Positions 1 to 8,550 are shown, numbered from the stretch's first letter. The stretch is 64,000 nucleotides of DNA from JAAZMI01 sp964603615 (GCA_964603615.1 CAZRVU010000005.1:1-64000); one strand, 5' to 3'. Program-made: numbers and translations. The notes: generated by a model not told the origin, from the sequence alone.

Positions 1-97
1 GCAACAAATTGCGGGGTTCGTTCCTGTAAATTATAGCGCCCAAAACAAGGTGGACTGCCGCGGTTAAAACCAGCAAAAAAACGAGGCAAACCTGCAC
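1..97 (-). CDS. N-terminus of an unidentified membrane or exported protein (runs off the window)
   Basis: A GTG codon at 97-95 is preceded at six bases by a good ribosome binding site (AGGGG, 108-104). The frame stays open to the window edge for 32 residues. It begins MQVCLVFLLVLTAAVHLVLG, a strongly hydrophobic stretch that looks like a signal anchor or first membrane helix, followed by IIYRNEPRN. Too little is present to name a family. It would be the next gene after the ketosynthase, beyond the repeat array. The call rests only on start, ribosome site and hydrophobic pattern. Confidence 0.4.
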   Translation of the reverse strand, partial: MQVCLVFLLVLTAAVHLVLGAIIYRNEPRNLL

Positions 98-162
98 TTT
101 TTTCCCCTACCTGTTTTTATTAAATATTTGAAACTATAAGGCTCTGCACCAGGGTGCCCCTT

Positions 163-431
163 GCCGGCCTCCTGCGTTTGCGAAGGATCTCCGAAACCAT
201 TTAAATAATATGCCGATCGGTGCACAGCTACCACCGAAACAGAGAACCGTCCCCTGTTTCAGCCGGCCTCCTGCGTTTGCGAAGGATCCCCAAAACCATT
301 TAAATAATATGCCGATCGGTGCACAGCTACCCCTGAAACAGAGAACCGTCCCCTGTTTCAATGTCCCCTGTTTCACCGTGCACAGCTACCACTGAAACAG
401 AGAACCGTCCCCTGTTTCACCCTGTTTCACC
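163..431. repeat. 99-bp tandem direct repeat (two full copies plus a partial third) carrying a palindrome
   Basis: Copy 1 is 163-261 and copy 2 is 262-360, with only a few differences. A partial third copy (378-419) keeps the last ~42 bases. Each copy ends in an inverted repeat, TGAAACAG and CTGTTTCA around an 11-base centre. Extra CCTGTTTCA words follow up to 431, three bases before the ketosynthase stop codon. Short open frames through the array reflect the repeat and are not genes. From memory, palindromes of this GAAACAG type are scattered through Peptococcaceae-like genomes; that is not shown here. Confidence 0.85.
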
Positions 432-433
432 CC

Positions 434-1654
434 TTAGTCCCCCGGCCGGGCACAGGCCATGGAGACAATCGAACCACCAAAACCAAGTACGTTTACCAAC
501 GCCCGTTTCACCCTGGCTACCCGTCCCCTGTTCGGAACATAATCCAGATCACAATGCGGGTCGGGGTCGGTATAATTGACCGTTGGCGGTATATACTGGT
601 TTTGCATCGCCAGGGCCGTGGCAATAACCTGCAGGGGGCCGGCCGCAGCCAGGGGGTTGCCGATCATAGATTTAATCGAGCTCACAGGCAGATTGTAAGC
701 ATGTTGCCCAAAAACTTTTTTTACAGCCTCCGTCTCCACCTTATCTGTAAATTTTATCCCCGGAGCATGGGCACAAATATAGTCAACCGTCCCTGTTGAA
801 AATTTTGCCTGCTGTAATGCTCCGGCGATCGAAGTGACAAAAGCTGATAACACAGACAACGGGGAATAAGCGTTTGCGATCCCCCAACCGGCAACCCGGG
901 CATAGTTCTGCGCCCCTCTGAGCTGCGCCCCGCCAGCACTTTCAAGGACGACCATACCCGCACCCTCCGAGGCAACTCCCCCGTCGCGACGGGCATCAAA
1001 GGGCCTGCTGGCAGCCTCCGGATGCTCGTTAAAGGAGGTTGGATGGAGGCCGGCCGAACAGAGGCAGGAGATCACAAAAGGAGTTAACGGGGCATCCCCT
1101 CCTCCGGCAAGGGCAATCTCCACCTCCCCCTTGAGGATTGCTTCTGCTGCATAAATAATGCTTAAAAGACCTGCTGTACAGCCGCTGGAAACAGTGACAA
1201 CCTGCCCGGGACATTTAAGTTCGCTGGAAATTTCATGCGCCGCGGCATGGGGGAATGAGGCAGAGATCACATGCGGGTTGGAGCAACCGGATTGTCTAAA
1301 AAACGCATATTCCTTTTCTCCCAATTCCATGTCATTTGTGCTGATGCCTAAAAAGATGCCAACCTTTTCACCGGCCAGCCTTTTTTTGCTGATGCCGGCA
1401 TCTTCCAGCGCGAGATGGGCAGCAGTAATCAGCAGATGAGTGCTCCATGCCCTTTTTTCCCCTGAAAAGGGTTTAACTGCCTCTACCCACTCTACAGGAA
1501 TCTCCCCGGCAATCTGGGAGGGGCAACCCGTGGGATCAAAACGGCTGATCCGGCGAATACCCGATTTTCCCTCTTGCAGCGCTTGCCAGAAATCCTTTTT
1601 CCCGACACCGTTAGGAGCTACAGGCCCCAGGCCGGTTATCACTACTTCGTTCAT
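434..1654 (-). CDS. FabF-like beta-ketoacyl-ACP synthase (KAS II family) with an altered catalytic triad
   Basis: A 406-residue protein of normal KAS I/II length. These enzymes condense malonyl-ACP with an acyl chain in the cytoplasm. The nucleophile Cys159 (TVSSGCTAGL), the first histidine His296 (CAHAPG) and the C-terminal glycine loop (NVLGFGGS) are present. The second catalytic histidine, normally in a GH motif, is replaced by Asn333 (SMIGNPLAAAG). The ATG is preceded by AAGGAG. No acyl carrier protein or other fab gene is adjacent, so this looks like a stand-alone or specialised synthase rather than the housekeeping FabF. The family is certain; substrate and activity are inference. Confidence 0.85.
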   Translation of the reverse strand: MNEVVITGLGPVAPNGVGKKDFWQALQEGKSGIRRISRFDPTGCPSQIAGEIPVEWVEAVKPFSGEKRAWSTHLLITAAHLALEDAGISKKRLAGEKVGIFLGISTNDMELGEKEYAFFRQSGCSNPHVISASFPHAAAHEISSELKCPGQVVTVSSGCTAGLLSIIYAAEAILKGEVEIALAGGGDAPLTPFVISCLCSAGLHPTSFNEHPEAASRPFDARRDGGVASEGAGMVVLESAGGAQLRGAQNYARVAGWGIANAYSPLSVLSAFVTSIAGALQQAKFSTGTVDYICAHAPGIKFTDKVETEAVKKVFGQHAYNLPVSSIKSMIGNPLAAAGPLQVIATALAMQNQYIPPTVNYTDPDPHCDLDYVPNRGRVARVKRALVNVLGFGGSIVSMACARPGD

Positions 1655-2072
1655 TTTCTTTCTCCTTTGACCACCCGGGGAGCCCCTGCTGCTTCAATCG
1701 GGCAGGTTAAAACCAGTTATAAATGGCAAAAAGGTAGAGGGATATTTTCCCTTCCCTCCTTTTCTGCAAGGTAATGGAAGGTTATTTTGTTTCCACCGCA
1801 AAAAAACGGTAAATTTCCTATAAAGGGATTTATCTCTAATTAATTCTCTATAAATTGTCCATATTCCTGCATATATTTCCCATAAAATAGTTTTAAAATT
1901 GTAAAATTTGTCGTTCTATGCACACCGGGCTTCGCTTTGCCGGGGGAAGGGATCCTTTACTAACGTCTAAGATGACGGTGACCGGGCAGTTGCTTGACAG
2001 GATGACAATGACCAAGCTGTTGCTGAATATTGTATATTGTGGGCAGTTTTTGCAAGATGTTTATTAAGCGGG
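1655..2072. other. Gene-free AT-rich spacer with an imperfect 30-bp direct duplication
   Basis: This 418-bp stretch between the metal transporter permease and the ketosynthase has no credible reading frame. Its centre (about 1790-1915) is AT-rich and may hold the ketosynthase promoter, but I cannot pick a convincing -35/-10 pair. At 1971-2000 and 2001-2030 two adjacent units share a GATGAC..TGACC..TTGCT pattern, about 19 of the first 24 bases matching. No terminator is recognisable after the permease stop codon. Confidence 0.6.
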
Positions 2073-2867
2073 TTATTTAAATCTGAAAAAAGATGAAAAG
2101 AAAATTAAAGCAGCACAAAGAACAATCGTGGCGCCAGGAGGAATGTTCAGGTTGTAGGAAATAAGGAGGCCGGCGAGGCTGCTGCCCACCCCTGCTGCTA
2201 TCCCCAGGGTGAGCATATTGTGGTAATTTTTGCTAAGCCTGAAGCCTGTAGCGGCAGGAAGCACCAGCAGGGCTGAAGCAAGGACAACGCCCACGACGAC
2301 CACGGAACTGACAATAGTCAGAGCAATAGCTGCCAACAGACTAAAATAAAGCAATGTAACGGGCAAACCGTTCGCCCGGGCCAATTCCGGGTCGAAAGAA
2401 AGCGCTAAAAGTTCCTTAAAAAAAACAAAGACAAAGAGGAGAACAATCAACATCACTGCACCTAAAAAACGGAGATCGGCAGCAGTTACCGCCAACACAT
2501 TGCCAAAAAGCAGGCTAAAAAGTTCCGGGAAATAACCCTCCTGCAAGCTGAGCAACATTACCCCCAGGGCCATCCCGCATACAAATAAAATACCAATTAC
2601 AGTATCTTCGTGCATACTGCTCCGTTGGCTGATACAACCAACCAACAGGGCTAGCGCAATGCCAAAGATCCCCCCGGTATAGAGGGGGTTAACACCGGCT
2701 ATGATGCCAACAGCCAGTCCCCCCAAAAGGGCATGGGAAATACCGGCACCCATAAAGGAAAGCCCGTTTAAAACAACAAAAAAAGAGAGTACAGAGCAAA
2801 GCAACCCGACCATAGCCACCGCCAGAAAAGCCCGGAGCATAAAACCGTACTTGAACATTTCAAACAA
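2073..2867 (-). CDS. Metal (Zn/Mn-type) ABC transporter permease
   Basis: A 264-residue ZnuB/MntB-family (ABC-3) integral membrane protein with roughly eight hydrophobic segments; it forms the membrane channel for the adjacent ATPase. The start chosen is TTG at 2867, one base after the ATPase stop codon. A GGAGGG site inside the ATPase 3' end lies seven bases upstream, and the sequence then continues into MFKYGFMLRAFL. An upstream in-frame start at 2969 would lie inside the ATPase gene and lacks family similarity. ATG at 2858 is a fallback. No solute-binding lipoprotein is encoded nearby, so the metal is not defined. Confidence 0.88.
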   Translation of the reverse strand: MFEMFKYGFMLRAFLAVAMVGLLCSVLSFFVVLNGLSFMGAGISHALLGGLAVGIIAGVNPLYTGGIFGIALALLVGCISQRSSMHEDTVIGILFVCGMALGVMLLSLQEGYFPELFSLLFGNVLAVTAADLRFLGAVMLIVLLFVFVFFKELLALSFDPELARANGLPVTLLYFSLLAAIALTIVSSVVVVGVVLASALLVLPAATGFRLSKNYHNMLTLGIAAGVGSSLAGLLISYNLNIPPGATIVLCAALIFFSSFFRFK

Positions 2868-2868
2868 C

Positions 2869-3639
2869 CTAGTTCCCTCCCTCCTCTTCCTTGCCGAAAA
2901 AAAAGTCAAATTCACAGCGGTATGCTTTTCCCAGGTTGGGACTCTGCAGGACTTCTGCCGGAGTGCCATGCAGATGCATCGTGCGGTTGATACAGATCAA
3001 TTTTTGGGCACAGCGGGCGATAAATGTCAAATCGTGGGAAACAATCACTACTGTCAATCCCATTTTACGCTGCAATTCCTGTAACAGATAATAAAAGCGG
3101 CCCTGGGATGGAATGTCGAGGCCGGCATTAGGCTCGTCAAGCAATAAGAGGTGCGGTTTTTTGATCAGCGCGCGGGCTAAAAAAACACGCTGCCGCTGCC
3201 CCCCGGAAAGTTCGGCCAGCGGTTTGTCCTGCAATTCAGCCAGCCCCACCCTGAACAAACATTCCCGGGTTTCCTCACGCTGCTGCCGTGAAAAGGGCCG
3301 CCCCAATGTTGTCGGGGAAACTGCCCCCATGAGGACAACATCCCGGACGGAAAGAGGGAAAAGGCGCTTGTAATGTAGGTGCTGTGGCATATAACCAATT
3401 CTATCCCTAATTTTTCCCAACGACGTTGGATTTTGGCCAAAAACCTTCACCTCACCGGCAACAGGTTTGACCAGCCCTAAAAGCACGCCTAAAAAAGTGG
3501 TCTTGCCGGCACCATTGGGGCCGATCACGCCAACCATTTCACCGGCAACTATCTTCAAGCTGATGTCTTTTAAAACTTGTTCGCCCCCCAGGCTAACCTG
3601 GAGATCACGGGTTTCAATAACCGGCAAGGTGTCACACAT
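2869..3639 (-). CDS. Metal ABC transporter ATP-binding protein
   Basis: A 256-residue ABC ATPase of the ZnuC/MntA type. Walker A is GPNGAGKTT (about residues 40-48), the signature is LSGGQRQR, Walker B is LLLLDEP, and a switch histidine follows in VIVSHD. It powers the permease directly downstream, and the one-base junction implies translational coupling. The ATG at 3639 has a GGGGAGG site only about two bases away, so a TTG at 3627 is possible. Zinc or manganese uptake is the family expectation. The binding protein and a Zur or MntR regulator are not in this window. Confidence 0.9.
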   Translation of the reverse strand: MCDTLPVIETRDLQVSLGGEQVLKDISLKIVAGEMVGVIGPNGAGKTTFLGVLLGLVKPVAGEVKVFGQNPTSLGKIRDRIGYMPQHLHYKRLFPLSVRDVVLMGAVSPTTLGRPFSRQQREETRECLFRVGLAELQDKPLAELSGGQRQRVFLARALIKKPHLLLLDEPNAGLDIPSQGRFYYLLQELQRKMGLTVVIVSHDLTFIARCAQKLICINRTMHLHGTPAEVLQSPNLGKAYRCEFDFFFGKEEEGGN

Positions 3640-3659
3640 TCCTCCCCTGTTACCACGGA

Positions 3660-5435
3660 TTAACGCAAAAAGGGTGCCACTGCCTCTGCTATTTCCTTAA
3701 ACGCACCGGCTGCGCTTCCCTGCCGGGGTTCCTCTATCAGCACTGTGACTACCGCCCGGCAGTTTTCTAGGGGGACACAGCCCGTAAACCAGGCATAGAC
3801 CAGCGGTTTACCCTGCAGGTATCTTTTGGTTTCAGCCGTTCCAGTTTTGCCCCCGAGAATAAGTGTACCGCCGGCAGCCGCGCTGCCAGTCCCATATTCA
3901 ACCACACCGGACATCATGTAACGCAGTTTGCTCGCTGTCAGCGTTTTTAAAACTTTCCGGGGGGAAGCTGGGGAAAAGTTATGGAGCAGCAGGCCCTGCC
4001 TCGTTTGAATTGCTTTAACCAATCGTGGTTTCACCAGGGAACCGCCGTTGGCCACAGCAGCCGTCAGGCAGGCAACCTGCAGCGGTGTAGCCTCTACCCG
4101 GCCCTGGCCGATAGCCGTCAAGGCCAAGTCCCCCCCATAAAGCATCTCCCCGGGGAGAGGAATTGCCCCTTCGACTTCCCCGCCCTGATCGGCACGGCCC
4201 AAAGGGATACCCGTCGCCTGTCCCAAGCCCAGAGCAGTAGCATATGCATAGATTTTTTCCCGGCCCAAATCCATGGCCAATTCAATAAAAGCAGCGTTGC
4301 AGGAATAGGCAAAGGCTTCGGCCAGGCTGACCACCCCGTGCGGGCCATGCTGGCAGTGAAATAATTGTTCTCCTACCCGGATATAGCCGGGACAATAAAA
4401 TTTTTGGTTCAATTTGACCTTGCCGCTATCCAGGGCTGCAGCGGCCACTACGATTTTAAATATAGAACCGGGGGGGTAACCCAGTATGCTCCGGTTGATA
4501 AAGGGTTGGGAGTTAAAAAAATCCCCCTGCTGTTCCACAGCGTTCAGGTAACGGGAAAGCTCAGCTTGCAGGTAATTAGGCCGGCTGGCCATGGCTAAAA
4601 TATCCCCGTTCAGGGGATCCATGACCACCACCGCACCTTTGACCAGGCGCTCGTCCATAATCTCCTCTACTTTTTTCTGGAGATGATAGTCAATGGTCAA
4701 AACCAGATCAAAGGGCCGGTGAACCTCCCCGTTTTCCCAAAGGCGATAGCCCAGGCCGCCGATAAGGTTGTTTTTATTATCGACCACGGCAGCCAGAATT
4801 GTAGGAGAGGCATTCTGCAGCACGTCGTTAAAAGTGAGCTCCAAACCTACCTTGCCCTCCCCGTCAGCCGGCCCGGTATGACCGATTAGATGCGTAGCTA
4901 AAGCTCCCTGGCCATACCTTTGCCAGGAGGGGACAACGAGCAAGCCGGGCGTTTGCAGCCCCTTGAACATTTTTTCTTCCTGAACGTCGAGATCGCGTCT
5001 GGCAATAAAAGGTCCCCCCGCTGTCCCCGCCGTGGCAATCTGCGGGAAATAAGCGGAAACAAGCTCTGTCACCCCGGCATCATTCTTTTTAAGAAGGTCG
5101 GGGAAAACAACCAGCAGTTGCTCCCCCAGCTCCTCTTTTTCCCCTGCTAAAAGAGAGATGCCCTGACGATCGAGGATATCTCCACGGTTGTAGTTTAAAA
5201 GGACAGTTTGCGCCCTTTGCTGGACAGCCTCCTCCGTTAACTTGCTGTATTTTAACAGTTGGAGGTAACCCAAACGCCCCAGGAGAAGCAAAAAAAACAA
5301 AGCGCTAAAAAGCGCCAAAAGTAAAACCCTTTGCTGCTGCCTAATTCTCCTATTAACGGCAAACGCTCCCCTTTCAAAGAAAAGAAAGTGCGTCCCTCCT
5401 GTTCCAGGGCCAGTAATCTGCCGGGCGTTTAACAA
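3660..5435 (-). CDS. Class B penicillin-binding protein (peptidoglycan transpeptidase)
   Basis: Up to 591 residues: a short cytoplasmic tail, one membrane anchor (about 37-55), a dimerisation region, and a transpeptidase domain. The domain holds all three motifs: SIFK (Ser324, Lys327), SCN (378-380) and KTG (530-532). It cross-links peptidoglycan outside the membrane. There is no C-terminal PASTA domain. The start is unsettled. TTG at 5435 has no ribosome site and adds 26 residues unlike the family. A well-placed GGGGAG (5371-5366) instead precedes a GTT codon at 5357, followed by NRRIRQQQ, where homologues usually begin. Its position after mltG fits a cell-wall cluster. Confidence 0.9.
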   Translation of the reverse strand: MLNARQITGPGTGGTHFLFFERGAFAVNRRIRQQQRVLLLALFSALFFLLLLGRLGYLQLLKYSKLTEEAVQQRAQTVLLNYNRGDILDRQGISLLAGEKEELGEQLLVVFPDLLKKNDAGVTELVSAYFPQIATAGTAGGPFIARRDLDVQEEKMFKGLQTPGLLVVPSWQRYGQGALATHLIGHTGPADGEGKVGLELTFNDVLQNASPTILAAVVDNKNNLIGGLGYRLWENGEVHRPFDLVLTIDYHLQKKVEEIMDERLVKGAVVVMDPLNGDILAMASRPNYLQAELSRYLNAVEQQGDFFNSQPFINRSILGYPPGSIFKIVVAAAALDSGKVKLNQKFYCPGYIRVGEQLFHCQHGPHGVVSLAEAFAYSCNAAFIELAMDLGREKIYAYATALGLGQATGIPLGRADQGGEVEGAIPLPGEMLYGGDLALTAIGQGRVEATPLQVACLTAAVANGGSLVKPRLVKAIQTRQGLLLHNFSPASPRKVLKTLTASKLRYMMSGVVEYGTGSAAAGGTLILGGKTGTAETKRYLQGKPLVYAWFTGCVPLENCRAVVTVLIEEPRQGSAAGAFKEIAEAVAPFLR

Positions 5436-5583
5436 GTTATGCTTTTACCGGCAACCGGTTGGTAAATCTATTGAAGTTGGAAAAAATGCGTTCTTTTCTT
5501 CTTTTTGGAAGCTATTCTTGACCTCCAGGGGAAAGATTATGCGCCTATTTTAAGCCGTTTTATCATTTATCTTAGGAAAGTTT

Positions 5584-6774
5584 TTACCGGTTTTGCCGGG
5601 CCAAAGCCTTATAATGGTTATGTTCCTGCAGGGTGGTGCTAAAATAATGAGTGCCGCTACCGTCCTCTTTAGAGACAAAAAAAAGGTAATCCACTTCGGC
5701 AGGGTAAAGGGTCGCTGTCAGCGCGTCCCGCCCGGGGGAAGCAATCGGCCCGGGAGGAAGATGGGGATAAAGGTAGGTATTGTAGGGGGAGTCGATCCCC
5801 AGATCTTCATTGGTTAAAACAGGCTTGACCTCTCCTAAAAGATACTGCACCGTGGCACAAGATTGTAAGAGTGGCATATGTTCCGAACGTAGGCGGTTGT
5901 GAAAAACAGCAGCAATGAGGGAGCGTTCTTCCGGGACCCTCGCCTCCCGCTCCACGATGGAAGCCAGGGTTACTATTTCGTGGATGGTAAATCCTAGTTC
6001 TCCGGCACGCTGCCGGAAATTGGCATCAAAGACCTGCGCGAAGCGTTTGAGCATGGCTTCGATAATGTCGGCGGGGGTAGCAGCGGCATATACTTCGTAT
6101 GTATCGGGAAACAGGTAGCCTTCGAGCAGATATTGTATTTCGCTGTCAGAAGCTGTGGCCGGGGCCGGGAATTCAAAGGGTAGGTCCCGGGGAAATAAAA
6201 CACATTTTTCTTCAAATTCTTCTTTTTTGACCAGCCCTTCTGCTGCCAGCAGCGCAGCAATCTGTTCGACGGTAAAACCCTCCGGGATGGTAAAGCGGGC
6301 CACTTCTACCGGGATGACTCCCTGCTGCAGCCTGATCATGATTTCATCAAGGGACATCTCCGGGGATAACCGGTATTTCCCTGCCTGGAAATGCCCGTCA
6401 CAGTCCCGGTAGCGGGCATAAAGGCGGAAAAGAAAAGCGCTTTTAATCAGTCCTTCCTCTTGTAGGATGGCCGCAATTTCAGCCGTAGAAGAATTAAGTG
6501 GAATATCGATAACCAGGGGGCGTTCACCGCCACGGCTAGTGCCTACTTGCAATAGCAAATTATTGATTTGCCAGCATAGCAGGACGCTCAAAATCAGCAA
6601 TGACACTACTGCCAGGAAAGCGGGGTGCCGGATATTTTTTAACAAATTTTGCAGAAGCCAGGCGTTGTGCCTGCCGGCACCGCGACGGCCCAGAAGCCAG
6701 ACAGCAAACCGGCCGTTCCCGCGACTGTTTTTTTTCTTTTCCACCCCGGTCATTCCGGGCAGCCTGATCTTCAC
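5584..6774 (-). CDS. mltG: Endolytic murein transglycosylase MltG
   Basis: A 396-residue YceG/MltG protein. A basic N-terminal tail precedes one membrane helix (about 50-70). Then come a LysM-like region and the catalytic domain with LEGYLFPDTY and ASIVEREA; Glu275 matches the catalytic Glu of E. coli MltG. The enzyme cleaves nascent glycan strands near the membrane and so sets strand length. Its ATG overlaps the ruvX stop as ATGA, a coupled pair also adjacent in Bacillus (yrrK-yrrL). A class B PBP follows downstream. Confidence 0.95.
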   Translation of the reverse strand: MKIRLPGMTGVEKKKNSRGNGRFAVWLLGRRGAGRHNAWLLQNLLKNIRHPAFLAVVSLLILSVLLCWQINNLLLQVGTSRGGERPLVIDIPLNSSTAEIAAILQEEGLIKSAFLFRLYARYRDCDGHFQAGKYRLSPEMSLDEIMIRLQQGVIPVEVARFTIPEGFTVEQIAALLAAEGLVKKEEFEEKCVLFPRDLPFEFPAPATASDSEIQYLLEGYLFPDTYEVYAAATPADIIEAMLKRFAQVFDANFRQRAGELGFTIHEIVTLASIVEREARVPEERSLIAAVFHNRLRSEHMPLLQSCATVQYLLGEVKPVLTNEDLGIDSPYNTYLYPHLPPGPIASPGRDALTATLYPAEVDYLFFVSKEDGSGTHYFSTTLQEHNHYKALARQNR

Positions 6775-7241
6775 TTCAAACCTTCTTCCTGGTTTTGGGG
6801 TGCCTTTTCTTCCGGCCCGGCTTCTCTTTGTTTCTTTTTATACCGCAGATAGCTCTCCAGAATAAAAACTGCCGCCAACTTGTCGATCACCTTTTTCCTT
6901 TTGCGGCGGCGCAGATCCGCTTCCAGCAGAACCCGGTTGGCGGCAACGGTGGTCAAACGTTCATCCCAGGTAACTACGGGAATGTGAACCGCACCGGCCA
7001 GTTTTTCCTGGAAAGCCAAGATCTCTCGGGCTTGCGGGCCGATCGTGCCGTCCATATTACGCGGCAAGCCGATGATGATCTCATCTACTTCATATTCTTG
7101 CACATAGCGGGCAATACGGGAAAGATCCTGCCGCCGGTTTTGGCATTCAATCACTCCCAGGCCCTGGGCGGTAATGCCCAGCTCGTCACTGACGGCCACG
7201 CCAATCTTTTTTTCTCCCACATCTAAGCTTAAAATGCGCAT
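6771..7241 (-). CDS. ruvX: RuvX/YqgF, Holliday-junction resolvase-like nuclease
   Basis: A 156-residue RNase H-fold protein with the family signatures: SLDVGEKKIG near the N-terminus, GLPRNMDG at about 60, DERLTT at about 93, and DKLAAVFILESYL near the end. In E. coli the family acts in pre-16S rRNA 5' processing; a recombination role has also been proposed. An AAGGAG site lies upstream of the ATG. The C-terminus has a charged Glu/Lys/Gln-rich tail of about 20 residues beyond the usual end. It is translationally coupled to mltG. Confidence 0.95.
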   Translation of the reverse strand: MRILSLDVGEKKIGVAVSDELGITAQGLGVIECQNRRQDLSRIARYVQEYEVDEIIIGLPRNMDGTIGPQAREILAFQEKLAGAVHIPVVTWDERLTTVAANRVLLEADLRRRKRKKVIDKLAAVFILESYLRYKKKQREAGPEEKAPQNQEEGLK

Positions 7242-7264
7242 GAAGGAACATCCTTCTCCTTATT

Positions 7265-8221
7265 TCAAAATATTTTTATGCAAAACTCCGGACAGTAGGC
7301 CCCGCAGTAACCGCAGAGAATACAACGTGAAGCATCCACAGCCGCCCGCGGTGGCATCGTTTTTTGCAGGTAAAGCGCTCCCTGCGGGCAGTTTTCCACA
7401 CAAGTGCCACAGCCAATGCACCATTCTTCTATTTCGAGACGTCTTTTTTTACGGGCTAGTTTTTGGGCTGTTTCCGGCGGGGGTTTTAAGCCCTGGCAGT
7501 AGTGCAGGTTAACTAAAAGCTCTTCCGGGCTGGAGATGCCCACGGCGATAGAATGTAACTCCTCAAGGTTTAGCACAAAACCGAGAGCCTTTTCTGCAGT
7601 GGCGATCAAGTGGCCCCCTCCCAGCGCTTTCATCCCATAGATGCCCAAACCGTTCTGATAAGCCTGCGCCAGGGCCGCCAACATTTCTTCAATGGTGCCG
7701 TCTTTGATGCCAATTCCCTTGTAATTGACAATGGCGTGCAAAACATCGAGGCCCTCCCAAACGGCTGCCGCCCGGACGGCGGCTACGGTATGGGTGGAGA
7801 TACCCACGGCCTTGATTAACCCTTTGGCCTTGGCCTCCAAAAAAAAATCCAGCGCCTCTTGATGGCCTTTCAAGGTTAGCGCCGATTCCTGTTCGTGTAA
7901 AAGAAAGATGGGGACAATGTCGATATCCATTTCCCGGCGTGCTTTTTCCAGGGAAGCGCGGGCGCCTTCCCGGTCATAAGCATAACTTTTTGTGGTAATT
8001 ACGGGCAGTGTTTGCAACTTTTTCAAGGCAAGCCGCAGGTAATCATAGTTACGGTAGTGTTCTGCTGTATCCCAGAAATTAACCCCGCAAGCGTAAGCCT
8101 CTTCCAGCAGCGCTGCACCCTCCGCCAGGGGTAGGTTGGACTGCAGGGGCCCCATCGTTAAAGTGCCAAAGCAAAGCCTGGATACGGTGAGGCCAGTTCT
8201 CCCCAGCAGCCGGTATTCCAA
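7265..8221 (-). CDS. Aldo/keto reductase with C-terminal two-cluster ferredoxin domain
   Basis: A 318-residue fusion. Residues 1-260 form an aldo/keto reductase barrel with the usual tetrad Asp51, Tyr56, Lys78 and His109. Residues 265-318 carry two 4Fe-4S motifs, CIGCGTCVENCP and CILCGYCGAYCP. Such fusions are common in anaerobic Clostridia and archaea. They probably pass electrons between ferredoxin and a carbonyl substrate, which is unknown here. It sits between ireB and ruvX, interrupting an order that is otherwise conserved in Bacillus, so it looks like an insertion into a housekeeping cluster. Confidence 0.9.
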   Translation of the reverse strand: MEYRLLGRTGLTVSRLCFGTLTMGPLQSNLPLAEGAALLEEAYACGVNFWDTAEHYRNYDYLRLALKKLQTLPVITTKSYAYDREGARASLEKARREMDIDIVPIFLLHEQESALTLKGHQEALDFFLEAKAKGLIKAVGISTHTVAAVRAAAVWEGLDVLHAIVNYKGIGIKDGTIEEMLAALAQAYQNGLGIYGMKALGGGHLIATAEKALGFVLNLEELHSIAVGISSPEELLVNLHYCQGLKPPPETAQKLARKKRRLEIEEWCIGCGTCVENCPQGALYLQKTMPPRAAVDASRCILCGYCGAYCPEFCIKIF

Positions 8222-8250
8222 AAGGTCACCCTTCTTCCTGTAAAACTATT

Positions 8251-8514
8251 TTAATCTTTTTCCAAATAAGCCCGTAACAGTTCTTCCAACAGTTCATCGC
8301 GTTCCAATCGGCTGATTGCACTGCGGGCATTTTTGTGGCTGGTAATAAAAGCGGGATCCCCGGATAAAAAGTAACCGACGAGCTGATTGATGGGATTGTA
8401 TCCTTTTTCATGGAGGGCGGCGTAAACATTTTTTAAAACCAGGTGCACTGAACTGGCTTCCTCCTCCGCCCGGACATCAAATTTCATGGTATGGTTAAAT
8501 TTATCCCTGTCCAT
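8251..8514 (-). CDS. ireB: IreB family (UPF0297) regulatory phosphoprotein
   Basis: An 87-residue protein starting MDRDKFNHTMKFDV, the characteristic N-terminus of the IreB/YrzL family, with GYNPINQLVGYFLSGDPAFI in the middle. In Enterococcus IreB is a substrate of the PASTA kinase IreK and affects cephalosporin tolerance. A PASTA kinase is encoded elsewhere in this window. The ATG at 8514 is preceded by GGGGAGGGAAG, so an upstream start at 8538 is rejected. alaS-ireB adjacency is widely conserved in Firmicutes. Confidence 0.93.
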   Translation of the reverse strand: MDRDKFNHTMKFDVRAEEEASSVHLVLKNVYAALHEKGYNPINQLVGYFLSGDPAFITSHKNARSAISRLERDELLEELLRAYLEKD

Positions 8515-8550
8515 ACGGCTTCCCTCCCCGTAAAACAAACTTACTTTGTT

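Noticed and set aside
134..376. Open frames on both strands through the 99-bp repeat
   Set aside because: The predicted peptide is itself a tandem duplication of the DNA repeat, with no ribosome site or recognisable family.
163..431. CRISPR array (also considered at 34253-34510 and 37273-37580)
   Set aside because: Units are directly adjacent with no unique spacers of regular length, only two to three copies are present, and no cas genes are nearby.
1971..2030. Imperfect 30-bp direct repeat as a regulatory operator pair
   Set aside because: Only about 19 of 24 bases match, it is far from both flanking starts, and no promoter elements are placed around it.
2868..2969. Upstream extension of the metal permease to 2969
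   Set aside because: It lies inside the ATPase gene, adds unrelated residues, and the ribosome site supports TTG 2867.
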